This document shows positions 1 through 8,795 of a stretch of 64,000 nt of DNA, one piece after another; the stretch's first letter is position 1, and each line of letters begins with the position of its first letter. Origin of the DNA: Jiangella mangrovi. Its GTDB lineage: Bacteria > Actinomycetota > Actinomycetes > Jiangellales > Jiangellaceae. Where the stretch lies: the NCBI RefSeq assembly GCF_014204975.1, contig NZ_JACHMM010000001.1, positions 6,076,037-6,140,036 on the forward strand. The letters are read 5' to 3'. Both the position numbers and the translations under genes were made by a program. Under the pieces are notes generated by a model. That model did not search any database. It saw nothing but the letters and a program-made list of their open reading frames with translations, and was not told the DNA's origin.

Positions 1-2731
1 CCTCGCCGCCGTCGTCGGTGTAGCTGGCCGTCACCGTGAGGGAGATGTCCGCCGCGTCGCCGTGCTCCGCGTCGTGCTGGGTGGCGATGACGCCCTCGCA
101 GCCGGTCTGCGGCTGACCGGGGTGGACGTGGGCGTTGCCGCCCTCGTCGTGGTAGAGGCCCTGCTGGACGGTGACGCGCTCGCAGTCGATCGCCGCGCCC
201 GACCCGTCCTCGGCGTCGTCGACGGTGACGCGGTACGGGATCTCGTCACCCCAGTCGAACACCTGCCCGTGCGCCGGCAGCTCGATGGTCACCTCGGGCC
301 GGGTGTTGCCGGCGGTGACGGTCAGGTTCGAGTTGCCGGAACGTCCGGACGGGTCGGTGACGGTCAGCCGCACCGTGTACTCGCCGGGCTCGGTGAAGGT
401 GTGGGTGGGGTTCGCGTCCGTGGAGGTGGCGCCGTCGCCGAAGTCCCACGCGAACGTCAGCTCGTCGCCGTCCGGGTCGATGCTGCCCTCGCTCGAGAAC
501 GTGACCTCCAGCGGGGTCGGGCCGGAGTCCTTGTCGGCGCCGGCCTCGGCGATCGGGGTGCGCGCACCCTCCGTGTAGTTGATCTTGTACAGCCCCGAGT
601 CGGGGTTGACGTTGCCCCCGGCGTAGTTGAAGTCCATGCCCCACTCGATGAGGTACATCGCGCCGTCCGGCCCGAACTCCATGTCGTGCGGGCTGCGGAA
701 GAGCGTGCTCGGCATGAACCGCTCGAAGCTCTCGTAGCCGCCGTTCTCGTCCAGGCGGAGGGCGCCGATCCACTTGCGCGACCACTCCATGACGAAGACG
801 GCGCCGTCGAAGTACTCGGGGAACTGCCCGTCGCCGAGCAGGCCCTCCTCGTAGTTGTAGACGTCGCCGGCATAGGCGGTCCGGCCGCCACCGGTGGGGA
901 TCTCGGGGAACTGCGGCGACGTGCCGTACGGGTACCAGATGAACGCGTCCTTGGCCGGAGGCACCACATCGAGACCGGTGTTGAACGGCGAGTCGTTGGC
1001 CGGGCCGTTCTCGCAGTCGAAGAACTCTCCGGGGGTGCTGGTGGCGAAGTCCCACTCACGGTAGGCCTGGTTGTCGCCGATGCAGTACGGCCAGCCGTAG
1101 TTGCCGGCCTCGCGGATCTGGTTCCACTCGTCGTAGCCGCGCGGGCCCCGGTTGGGGTTGTCGCTGCCGGCGTCGGGCCCGACCTCGCCGGCGTAGACCC
1201 AGCCGGTCTCGTCGTCGATGGCGATGCGGAACGGGTTGCGATGGCCCATCGTGTAGATCTCGGGCCGGGTGAGGTCCGGATCCGAGGTCTCGGGTGGGAA
1301 CAGGTTCCCCTCGGGGATCGAGTAGGTGCCGTCGTCCTCGGGCGTGATCCTGATGATCTTGCCGCGCAGGTCGTTGGTGTTGCCCGAGGTCCGCCGGGCG
1401 TCGTAGGAGCGCTTGGCGTCCTCGCTGACCTGGTTGTCGTAGATGCGCCCGTCGATGGGGGCGAAGCCCTGCGACGCGAAGTGGGCGGTGTCGTCGCCGG
1501 TGGAGATGTAGAGGTTCCCGTCCGGGCCGAAGCGCATGGACCCCGCGGAGTGGCAGCAGACCTCGCGCTGGTGCGGGATCTCGAGCAGCACCGACTCGGA
1601 CGCGAGGTCGAGCTCGTCGCCGTCGACGGTGAACCGGGAGACGTGCTGCACCTCGGGCGAGGGTGCGCTGTAGAAGAGGTAGAGCCACTGGTTGGTCTCG
1701 AAGTCGGGGTCGAGGGCGATGCCCAGCAACCCGTTCTCGTTGCCGCGGTGCACGGGGATCTGCGCGGCGACCTTGACGGCCCCGGTCTCGGGCTCGTAGA
1801 GCTTCACCGCGCCGCCCAGCTCGACGTAGAACACCCGGCCGTCGGGCGCGACGGCGAGCTCCATCGGGTTGGCGGTGTTGTCGTCCAGCGCGATCTTCTC
1901 GAACGACGCCTCGGTGGGGATGCCGTCGCGCGGCTCGCCGCAGTCGCCCTCGGCGGCGCCGGCGGCCCACTCGATGCCGCCCAGGAGGTGCTCGCGCATC
2001 AGCGGCTCGTCGTAGTACTCCGAGCTGTGGCCGAGCGCGGTGTACCAGGTGCGCCCGCCGTCGAAGTTCGCGCACCAGGAGATCGGGTGGTCCTCGCCCA
2101 TGGCGCCGGAACCCGGGTTGTAGGTCGACTCGTCGAGCGTGGCGAGGACGTGGACCTTCTCCCGCGGGTTGGCGGTGAAGTTGTACCACTCGTCCTCGCG
2201 GACCCACTCGGCCGGCAGGCCGGCCGTCGACGGGTGCGTGTCGTCCTCGATCCGGACCGTGGCGTCCTGGAACTGGTCCGCGCCCGACGGGTGGTTCCGG
2301 AAGAACGCGCCGCCCATCAGGTCCGACCACCAGGGCCAGTTGGTCTTGTCCATGTTCGCCGTCGAGTGCAGGCCGGCGAAGCCGCCGCCGTTGTGGATGT
2401 AGCGCTCGAACGCCTGGCGCTGCGCGGCGTCGAGGGTGTTCTCGCCGTCGGTGTAGAAGACGATGGCCTCGAACTCGGCCAGGCCGGCGTCGGTGAAGAC
2501 CGACGCGTCCTGGGTCTCGGTCACGGTGAAGCCGTGCTCCGCGCCGAGCTCTTCGACGGCGTTGAGGGCGGCCGGGATGGAGTCGTGCCGGAAACCGGTC
2601 GTCTTGTGGAAGAACAGGACCTGGTACTCGTCCTCGGGGACGTGCGCGGAGCTGATGGCCAAGCCCGGGAGCAGTGAGGCCAGGAGGGCCGCCAGCAGCG
2701 CGAATGGGATGTAACGATAAAGTCGTCGCAT
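1..2731 (-). CDS. Secreted ThuA / glucose-sorbosone dehydrogenase / PKD multidomain protein (3' end beyond window)
   Basis: About 910 residues are visible; the C-terminus lies beyond base 1. The ATG at 2731 follows a GAGAGG ribosome site. A hydrophobic Sec-type signal occupies residues 1-28. Residues about 33-240 match the ThuA (trehalose-utilisation, glutamine-amidotransferase-like) fold, with GGGFAGLHST and a tract ending in WYTALGHSSEYY. Residues about 270-720 form a glucose/sorbosone dehydrogenase-type beta-propeller (PDGRVFYVELGG, CCHSAGSMRFGPDGNLY, GHRNPFRIA), and about 724-795 is a PKD repeat (WDFGDG). This architecture is common in secreted actinobacterial proteins thought to oxidise or bind carbohydrates with a PQQ-like cofactor, but the substrate is unknown. 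It lies 69 bp downstream of the sugar-isomerase gene on the same strand and may be the last gene of that operon. Domain identification is firm; function is inferred. Confidence 0.85.
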   Translation of the reverse strand, partial: MRRLYRYIPFALLAALLASLLPGLAISSAHVPEDEYQVLFFHKTTGFRHDSIPAALNAVEELGAEHGFTVTETQDASVFTDAGLAEFEAIVFYTDGENTLDAAQRQAFERYIHNGGGFAGLHSTANMDKTNWPWWSDLMGGAFFRNHPSGADQFQDATVRIEDDTHPSTAGLPAEWVREDEWYNFTANPREKVHVLATLDESTYNPGSGAMGEDHPISWCANFDGGRTWYTALGHSSEYYDEPLMREHLLGGIEWAAGAAEGDCGEPRDGIPTEASFEKIALDDNTANPMELAVAPDGRVFYVELGGAVKLYEPETGAVKVAAQIPVHRGNENGLLGIALDPDFETNQWLYLFYSAPSPEVQHVSRFTVDGDELDLASESVLLEIPHQREVCCHSAGSMRFGPDGNLYISTGDDTAHFASQGFAPIDGRIYDNQVSEDAKRSYDARRTSGNTNDLRGKIIRITPEDDGTYSIPEGNLFPPETSDPDLTRPEIYTMGHRNPFRIAIDDETGWVYAGEVGPDAGSDNPNRGPRGYDEWNQIREAGNYGWPYCIGDNQAYREWDFATSTPGEFFDCENGPANDSPFNTGLDVVPPAKDAFIWYPYGTSPQFPEIPTGGGRTAYAGDVYNYEEGLLGDGQFPEYFDGAVFVMEWSRKWIGALRLDENGGYESFERFMPSTLFRSPHDMEFGPDGAMYLIEWGMDFNYAGGNVNPDSGLYKINYTEGARTPIAEAGADKDSGPTPLEVTFSSEGSIDPDGDELTFAWDFGDGATSTDANPTHTFTEPGEYTVRLTVTDPSGRSGNSNLTVTAGNTRPEVTIELPAHGQVFDWGDEIPYRVTVDDAEDGSGAAIDCERVTVQQGLYHDEGGNAHVHPGQPQTGCEGVIATQHDAEHGDAADISLTVTASYTDDGGE

Positions 2732-2800
2732 AGACCTCTCACCGTCGCTTCGTTGCGGATGTGGACCGAAGATCGTCCGAGGGTGAACAGCCCGACGTGC

Positions 2801-3685
2801 TCAGTTCGGTGAGGACACACCCCCTCCCCGCACAACCCCGGTGAGGAAGGCGAGCCCGTCGACGGCGATGGCGTCCTGCGACTTCGCCAGCGGCCGCCAG
2901 ATCGACGCGGCGGTGGCGATGGTCGCGTTGTCGCCGGTGAAGGACTCGATCACGAGCGGTCCCCGATAGCCGGCCGCGTCCAGGGCGGTGACGATGCCGG
3001 GCCAGTTCAGGTGGTCCGCGCCCGGCGCGCCTCGGTCGTTCGCGCAGACCTGCACGTGCGCGATCCGGCCGGCGGCCCTCCGGATGGCCTCCGTGATGCT
3101 GCGTTCCTCGATGTTCATGTGGAACACGTCCAGGCCCAGGCCGCAGCCGGCGACGGGCAGGCCGTCCAGCGCTTCCAGGGCCTGGTCGACGGTGTTGATC
3201 AGGCTGGTCTCGAAGCGGTTGAGCGGCTCGACAGCGACCGTGACGCCGGCGTCCATCGCGTGCCGGACCACCGGATCGAGGCTGTCGCGCAGCTGCCTGT
3301 AGCAACCGCGCCGCTCGGCGTCGGCGATGCGCCAGGTCCTCCCGACCGACGTGTAGATCGGGCCCGCGATCACCGGCGACGACACCGTCGCCGCGATGTC
3401 GACGACGTGGCGGAGGAAGTCGCGCGTCGTCTCGATCGTCTCGCGGTCGGTGCTCACCAGCTCCCGCCCCGGACCCATGCCGACGACGACCGTGGCCGAC
3501 AGGCCGAGCCCGTCGAGCAGGGCTGCCGCCCGGCGGGGATCCCAGTCGCCCACGGTCTCGACCGGGAGCTCGATGACGTCGAAGCCCCACTCCCGGATCC
3601 GCGGTGCCAGCTCGGCCAGCCTCTGGTCGGTCAGCGGCGAGGTCCAGATCCAGGTGTTGGCCCCGAGCGCTCTGCCGTTGGTCAT
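2801..3685 (-). CDS. Sugar phosphate isomerase/epimerase-type TIM barrel
   Basis: A 294-residue xylose-isomerase-like TIM barrel (AP endonuclease family 2), related to D-psicose/tagatose 3-epimerases and IolE/IolI proteins. It begins GANTWIWTSPLTD and carries the expected acidic strand ends: WGFDVIELPVE, VAVEPLNRFETSLINT, GLGLDVFHMNIEE and GPLVIESFTG, whose Glu/Asp/His residues normally hold a divalent metal and the substrate. The ATG at 3685 overlaps the stop of the upstream LivF-type gene by 4 bp, so the two are translationally coupled. With the Gfo/Idh oxidoreductase at the other end of the operon, it suggests catabolism of a sugar, inositol or related polyol. The exact substrate cannot be decided from sequence. 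Confidence 0.85.
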   Translation of the reverse strand: MTNGRALGANTWIWTSPLTDQRLAELAPRIREWGFDVIELPVETVGDWDPRRAAALLDGLGLSATVVVGMGPGRELVSTDRETIETTRDFLRHVVDIAATVSSPVIAGPIYTSVGRTWRIADAERRGCYRQLRDSLDPVVRHAMDAGVTVAVEPLNRFETSLINTVDQALEALDGLPVAGCGLGLDVFHMNIEERSITEAIRRAAGRIAHVQVCANDRGAPGADHLNWPGIVTALDAAGYRGPLVIESFTGDNATIATAASIWRPLAKSQDAIAVDGLAFLTGVVRGGGVSSPN

Positions 3686-4416
3686 GCGTGCTCTCCCATC
3701 GTGACGCCGACGCCGAGATACCGGTGCTGCAGTTCCGGCCGGTCCAGCAGCTCGTCGCCGCTGAACTCCGCCTCGATGCGGCCGGAGACCATGACGAGCT
3801 GGCGGTCCGCCAGCCGCACCGCGGCGCGCAGGTTCTGTTCGACCACGAGCACGGCCACGCCCTCGGCCACCAGGCGGTGGACGACCTCGACCAGCACGTC
3901 GACGATCGTGGGAGCGAGCCCTTCCGAGGGCTCGTCCATCACGATCAGCGGCGCGTTCAGGAGCAGTGCCCGGCCGACGGCGAGCATCTGCTGCTCGCCG
4001 CCGGACAGGTCCGCTCCGCCGTGGTGGCGCCGCTCGGCGAGCCGGGGGAACAGCTCGTAGACGGCGTCGGGCGTCCACCGTCTCCCCCGCGCTCGCCGGG
4101 CGAGCATGGCCAGGTGCTCGTCGACGGTGAGCGAGGGGAAGAGCCGCCGGCCCTGGGGCACGTAGGCGATGCCGGCGATGGCGATCGTCTCGGGAGCCAT
4201 GCCGTCCAGCCGCCGGCCGGCCAGCCGGACCTCGCCGCCCGAGGCGGGCAGGAAGCCGACCAGCGTGTCGCAGAGCGTGGTCTTGCCCATCCCGTTGCGC
4301 CCCACGACCGCGACCGACTCGACCCCCATGCTGAAGCTCAGGCCGTCGAGGACCAGGGACGTTCCGTAGCCGGCCCGCAGGTCGCGGACCTCGAGCAGAG
4401 CGTCGTCCCGTGTCAT
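3682..4416 (-). CDS. LIV-type ABC transporter ATPase, LivF-like
   Basis: A 244-residue ABC ATPase of the branched-chain amino acid (HAAT) family. Walker A is GRNGMGKT at residues 39-46; the signature is LSGGEQQ and Walker B LIVMDEPSEGLAP, the last being typical of LivF rather than LivG. The C-terminal tail is short, as in LivF. It would power import through the LivH/LivM channel encoded upstream. It overlaps both neighbours by 4 bp (LivG-like stop and isomerase start). The family assignment is firm, but the gene context of sugar-type enzymes leaves the substrate open. Confidence 0.9.
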   Translation of the reverse strand: MTRDDALLEVRDLRAGYGTSLVLDGLSFSMGVESVAVVGRNGMGKTTLCDTLVGFLPASGGEVRLAGRRLDGMAPETIAIAGIAYVPQGRRLFPSLTVDEHLAMLARRARGRRWTPDAVYELFPRLAERRHHGGADLSGGEQQMLAVGRALLLNAPLIVMDEPSEGLAPTIVDVLVEVVHRLVAEGVAVLVVEQNLRAAVRLADRQLVMVSGRIEAEFSGDELLDRPELQHRYLGVGVTMGEHA

Positions 4417-5159
4417 GCCGCCTCCGTGCCGAGATAGATGTGGTGGACGTGCGGATCCGCACGGACCTCCTCGGGTGTCCCGGTCATGACCTGCTCACCG
4501 TCCGCCATGACGACGACCCGCTGCGCGATCCGGAACGCCACGTCCATGTCGTGCTCGATGAGCAGCAGGGTCAGCTGGTCGTCGAACGACTCGAGCAGTT
4601 CGACCAGCCGCTCGCGCTCACCCCGGGACAGGCCCGACGCCGGCTCGTCGAGCAGCATCACGTCCGGGTCGGTGGCGATGGCCATCGCCAGCTCGAGCTG
4701 GCGCCGCTGCCCGTGCGCGAGCTCGCCCGCCACGACGTCGATCTGCCCGGCCAGCCAGGCTCGGGCCGCCACGCCGGCCGCCTCGTCGCGCATCGCACGA
4801 TCGGCCGGAGACCGCCAGAGCGCCCGATGCCGGCCGCGATGACCGGCGAGCGCGAGATAGATGTTCTCCCGCACCGTGAGGCCGGCGAAGGCGCGTGCCT
4901 TCTGGTAGGTCCGGGCGAGTCCGAGGCGGGGGCGGTGCCGCGAGGGCCGACGGGTGCAGTCCTGCCCGCGGATGGCCACCGAACCGGTGGTCGGTGCGAT
5001 GTCGCCGGCGATGACGTTGAACAGCGTGGTCTTGCCGGCCCCGTTCGGCCCGATGACGGCCAGCCGCTCGCCCTGCGCGATGTCGAGATCGACACCGCGC
5101 AGGGCGCGCAGGCCTCCGAACGCCACCGTGACCGCACTGACCTGGACGACGGACGCCAT
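4413..5159 (-). CDS. LIV-type ABC transporter ATPase, LivG-like
   Basis: A 248-residue ABC ATPase. Walker A is GPNGAGKT at residues 37-44, Walker B is VMLLDEPASGLSRGE, and the ABC signature is the LivG-like form LAHGQRRQLE instead of canonical LSGGQ. The start MASVVQ at 5159 lies 13 bp after the solute-binding-protein stop; a longer in-frame reading to 5468 would overlap that gene deeply and is not credible. It pairs with the LivF-like ATPase through a 4-bp ATGA overlap. It should hydrolyse ATP on the cytosolic face of the LivH/LivM complex. Confidence 0.9.
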   Translation of the reverse strand: MASVVQVSAVTVAFGGLRALRGVDLDIAQGERLAVIGPNGAGKTTLFNVIAGDIAPTTGSVAIRGQDCTRRPSRHRPRLGLARTYQKARAFAGLTVRENIYLALAGHRGRHRALWRSPADRAMRDEAAGVAARAWLAGQIDVVAGELAHGQRRQLELAMAIATDPDVMLLDEPASGLSRGERERLVELLESFDDQLTLLLIEHDMDVAFRIAQRVVVMADGEQVMTGTPEEVRADPHVHHIYLGTEAA

Positions 5160-5172
5160 AGCAGCCGGCCCC

Positions 5173-6651
5173 CTAGTTCTGCGGGACGCCGTCGACGACG
5201 GGGATGGCGTTGCCCACCCAGGGCAGCTCCCGCTCCTCGCACGCCGGGAAGTCCCGGCCCGGCGACGGAGTGTCCGGGCTGAACGTGCCGCCGAAGGTCT
5301 GGTCGACACCCGGCACGATGGCCACCGTCTCCTGGACGACCTCGCCGGAGTCGTCGAGCGCGAGGCGCGACAGGCCGACGTCGACGATGCCGCTGCGGTT
5401 CTCGTCCAGGCTGATGTCGCCGTAGGGCAGGTCCAGGGTGAGACCCGAGATCGCCGCGTGGAAGGCATCGAGGTCGGAGATGTCGCCGCCCACCGACTCC
5501 AGGGCTTCGACCAGCGCCACGCCGGCCGTGTAGTAGCCGTAGAAGAAGCCGAACTCCGCGGCCACCGACGGCGGTGCGGGCTCGTTGCCGCTCAGGGAAC
5601 CGGGGATGGTCTCCCAGGTCGCGTCCGCGGCGGCCAGGTACTCCTCGATCTCCGGCGTCTCGACGTCGGCTGGCAGCGTGGCGAACCCACCCACGTAGGC
5701 GCCGGCGATGCCGGTGCCGAGCGCCTGCGCCAGGGCGGGGTTGAAGAACAGGTTGCCCGCGTGCTGGTCACCCGTGAGGTCGCCCTTGCCGTTGACGAAC
5801 GCCTCGAGCGCGGCCTGGGTCCCGGTCCCGCCGACGGCCCAGAAGTAGCCGTCGACCTCGTCCGGGTTGGGCAGCTGGGCGATGTAGGACGAGTAGTCCG
5901 TGGTGCCCAGCGGCGGGAAGACACGGTGCGTGACCTCGCCGCCGACGGCGCAGAAGTCCGCCACGAAACCCGCCGCCGAGGTGTGGCCGAAGCTGTAGTC
6001 GTCGGCGATGACGGCGACGGTGTCCCAGCCCTCCTGGTTGTGCAGCAGGTCGCCGAGCCCGGCGCTCCAGATGGCGCCGTCGCCGTAGAAGCGGAAGTAG
6101 TTCGGCGCCTGGACCTGCAGCGTCTGCTCCTGCGACCCGGAGATGCCGGCGAGCACGGTGAGCTCGGGGTTCGCCTTGGCGTACTCGGCGATCGCGATGC
6201 CCTCGTCGCCGGAGAGCGGCCCGATGATCACGTTCGCGCCGAGCTGCTCGACCAGCCGGCGGACCTCCTGGACGATCCTGTCGGCGGTGTCGTCGCCGCA
6301 GCCGACGCCGACGAGCTCGATCGGCGTCCCCGCGACCTCCGCGCCGCTGAACCCCTCCAGCGCGCTGGTCGTGGAGGCGGGGGTGGCACCGGCGAACCGG
6401 GCCAGGGCCAGCGTGGTGCCCGCGACGACGTCCTCGTGGAAGCCGCCGAACGGGCCCTCGCACTGCCCGAGGATTCCCAGCCGGATCCCCTCGCCGTCCG
6501 CGGGCGGAGCGGTCCCGCCGTCGGCCGACGACCCCTGGTCGGCGGGCAGTCCGGCGGAATCGGCGTCGTCCCCGCCGCAGCCGGCGGCCACCAGCGCCAG
6601 GCCCGCCGTCACGGACAGTGCCAGCGATGTTCGTCGCTTCAGTCTGCTCAT
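5173..6651 (-). CDS. LIV-family substrate-binding lipoprotein
   Basis: A 492-residue secreted lipoprotein. The N-terminus MSRLKRRTSLALSVTAG leads to the lipobox LVAAGC, followed by an acidic, Gly/Ser-rich linker. The mature part is a periplasmic-binding-protein type I fold of the amide/branched-chain amino acid class (GILGQCEGPFGGF, NVIIGPLSGDEG, VAVIADDYSFG). At about 490 residues it is longer than typical LivJ/LivK (about 370-400). The ATG at 6651 has a GGAGG site 9 bases upstream and overlaps the LivM stop by 4 bp. It is encoded between the permeases and ATPases. In this setting the ligand may be a sugar-derived, aromatic or amide compound rather than leucine; this is inference. Confidence 0.88.
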   Translation of the reverse strand: MSRLKRRTSLALSVTAGLALVAAGCGGDDADSAGLPADQGSSADGGTAPPADGEGIRLGILGQCEGPFGGFHEDVVAGTTLALARFAGATPASTTSALEGFSGAEVAGTPIELVGVGCGDDTADRIVQEVRRLVEQLGANVIIGPLSGDEGIAIAEYAKANPELTVLAGISGSQEQTLQVQAPNYFRFYGDGAIWSAGLGDLLHNQEGWDTVAVIADDYSFGHTSAAGFVADFCAVGGEVTHRVFPPLGTTDYSSYIAQLPNPDEVDGYFWAVGGTGTQAALEAFVNGKGDLTGDQHAGNLFFNPALAQALGTGIAGAYVGGFATLPADVETPEIEEYLAAADATWETIPGSLSGNEPAPPSVAAEFGFFYGYYTAGVALVEALESVGGDISDLDAFHAAISGLTLDLPYGDISLDENRSGIVDVGLSRLALDDSGEVVQETVAIVPGVDQTFGGTFSPDTPSPGRDFPACEERELPWVGNAIPVVDGVPQN

Positions 6652-7673
6652 GATCGTGTTCCTCCGAGTTCCTTCTGGGTCGTGCGGATGGGTGGCGATC
6701 CGCCGCGCAGCCGCCGGATGATCCCCGTCAGGCCCTCGGGTGAGAGGACCATGATCACCAGGACGATGACGCCGATGACGGTGTTGAACCGCGCCTCGGT
6801 GATGCCGATGCGGTCGACGAGCGGCAGGTCGCGCAGGTAGGTGAAGACCAGGACGTAGACGAACGCGCCGAGCCAGGCGCCCTCGAGTGACGAGATGCCG
6901 CCGATGACGGCGATGATCAGCAGGATCAGCGTGGGCCCGATGGAGATCGACGCGGGATCGATCTGGCCGTTCCACCACACGTTCAGCAGTCCGGCCAGCC
7001 CCGCCACGAGGCCGGCCAGCGTGAACGCCAGCGTCCGGTGCAGCGCCACGTTGAACCCGAGCGACGCCATCCGGACCGGGTCGTCGCGCACACCCTGCAG
7101 GGCCAGCCCGAACGCCGTGTGTCGCAGCGCCCGGAAACCGAGGTAGGCGAGCACCGAGAGCAGCAGCGCGGCGTAGTACAGCCGCACGGGCGGGCCCAGG
7201 AGCTCCGGCCGCTGGATGCTGGTGATGCCGCCGGGCCCCGAGATCTCGACGATCTGCGCGAACACGAAGTAGCCGATGACCCCGTACACCAGGGTCAGCA
7301 TCAGGAAGTAGATGCCCGTGGTCCGGCTGGCGATCGCCCCCAGCACGAAGGCGGCCAGCGTCGTCACCACGATCGCGAACCCGACGGCGGCCCAGGGATG
7401 CCAGCCGAGGTTCAGGCCGCGGGCGCCGCCCTGCAGGGCCGCGTTGCCGAACATGAAGCCGGCGATGCCGAACATCAGCAGTTGCGCCAGCGACGTCATG
7501 CCGCCGTACCTGGCCAAGACCACGATGGTCGCAGCCGCCAGCCCGAGGATCAGCGTCTGGGTCATGACGAAGTTGACGAAGAACGCGGTGGCCAGGCTCG
7601 GCAGCAGCGCCAGGATCAGCACCACGCCGGCGCCGGCGATCGTCTCAGGGGTCGGGCGTTCACGCAGGTTCAT
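6648..7673 (-). CDS. LIV-type ABC transporter permease, LivM-like
   Basis: A 341-residue polytopic membrane protein with about nine to ten hydrophobic segments. Family landmarks include the cytoplasmic-loop stretch LQGVRDDPVRMASLGFNV (the LivM EAA-like coupling region) and VIGGISSLEGAWLGAFVYV near the C-terminus. The ATG at 7673 overlaps the stop of the LivH-like gene by 4 bp. A much longer open frame continues upstream to 8756 but overlaps livH entirely and is rejected. It should form the translocation pore together with the LivH-like subunit. Confidence 0.9.
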   Translation of the reverse strand: MNLRERPTPETIAGAGVVLILALLPSLATAFFVNFVMTQTLILGLAAATIVVLARYGGMTSLAQLLMFGIAGFMFGNAALQGGARGLNLGWHPWAAVGFAIVVTTLAAFVLGAIASRTTGIYFLMLTLVYGVIGYFVFAQIVEISGPGGITSIQRPELLGPPVRLYYAALLLSVLAYLGFRALRHTAFGLALQGVRDDPVRMASLGFNVALHRTLAFTLAGLVAGLAGLLNVWWNGQIDPASISIGPTLILLIIAVIGGISSLEGAWLGAFVYVLVFTYLRDLPLVDRIGITEARFNTVIGVIVLVIMVLSPEGLTGIIRRLRGGSPPIRTTQKELGGTRS

Positions 7674-8743
7674 GCCGGCCTCCCGAACAGCCCGTAGGGA
7701 CGGACGGCCAGCACGACGGCCAGGAGACCGAACGTCAGGATGATCGCGTAGTAGGAGTACTGGCTCGGCAGGTACGCGGGTGAGAAGGCGACGACCGTGC
7801 CGTACAGCAGCGAGCCGGCGGCGGCGCCCTTGAGCGAGCCCAGGCCGCCGATGATCACCACGACGAGGGCGTTGAGCAGCCAACTGCCGTCCGTGCCGGG
7901 AGCGGCGCCGGCGAACGATGCGCCGAGCACTCCGCCGACGCCGGCCAGGAAGGAGCCGACGAAGAAGGTGAGCGCGAACACCCGGCGGATGTTGATGCCG
8001 AGGCCACGCACCATCTGCCGGTCGTCGACGCCCGCCCGGATGACCATGCCCACGCTCGTGCGGTTCAGCCAGAGCCACAGCAGCACGCCGACCAGGACGG
8101 CGATGCCGAGCATGAAGAGCCTGGTGGCCGCATAGCGTTCGCCGAAGATCGAGAAGAAGTGCGTCACGGCGCCCGGCCAGACCATCCGCTGCGCCAGCCC
8201 GCCGAACTCGCGCAGCATCTGGTCGGCCAGCACGACGGTGATGGCGAGCGTCACCAGCGTCTGCCGCATCTCCTGGCCCTCGTTCCACTGCAGGAACACC
8301 TGCTGGATCAGCAGACCGAGGACGGCGGCGACGCCGGCGCCGGCCAGCAGCGGCACCAGCCAGTCGAGCAGGCCGACGTCCGCGGCGTCGATGTTGCGGG
8401 ACCGGCCGACCATGGCCTCCTGCACGCGGATGGCGACGTAGGCGGCGAGCAGGAACAGCGAGCCGTGCGCCATGTTCACCGTGCGCATCAGCCCGAAGAT
8501 GAGGGTGAAGCCGGACGCGGCGACGAAGAGCAGGCCGGCGAAGGTTACCGCGTCCAGCGCCGTCACCAGGAACGTGCCCGGGTCGCCCGCCGCCGCGCCC
8601 GCCGGGGTGCCGTCCGCGAGGAACAGCACCCAGGCGGCGACGGCGAGCACGACGACGGCGGCGACGAGGACGGGCGGGCGGCGCAGGTCCGCCAGCCGGC
8701 CTCTCGGCGAGCCCCGGTCCACCTCGATCAGGGCAGGCGTCAT
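7670..8743 (-). CDS. LIV-type ABC transporter permease, LivH-like
   Basis: A 357-residue membrane protein with a hydrophobic N-terminal anchor and about eight further segments. Landmarks are FGLMRTVNMAHGSLFLLAAY and VIRAGVDDRQMVRGLGINIRR, both characteristic of LivH, and IIGGLGSLKGAAAGSLLYG. GTG (8746) and ATG (8743) are adjacent; the ATG is chosen because GGGAGG ends five bases before it and only two before the GTG. The gene follows the Gfo/Idh gene after 52 bp on the same strand. It is the partner of the LivM-like permease. Confidence 0.9.
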   Translation of the reverse strand: MTPALIEVDRGSPRGRLADLRRPPVLVAAVVVLAVAAWVLFLADGTPAGAAAGDPGTFLVTALDAVTFAGLLFVAASGFTLIFGLMRTVNMAHGSLFLLAAYVAIRVQEAMVGRSRNIDAADVGLLDWLVPLLAGAGVAAVLGLLIQQVFLQWNEGQEMRQTLVTLAITVVLADQMLREFGGLAQRMVWPGAVTHFFSIFGERYAATRLFMLGIAVLVGVLLWLWLNRTSVGMVIRAGVDDRQMVRGLGINIRRVFALTFFVGSFLAGVGGVLGASFAGAAPGTDGSWLLNALVVVIIGGLGSLKGAAAGSLLYGTVVAFSPAYLPSQYSYYAIILTFGLLAVVLAVRPYGLFGRPA

Positions 8744-8795
8744 CACTACCTCCCACAGGTCAGCGCCGTTCGGCGCAGGGTCGTCGGACGACTCG

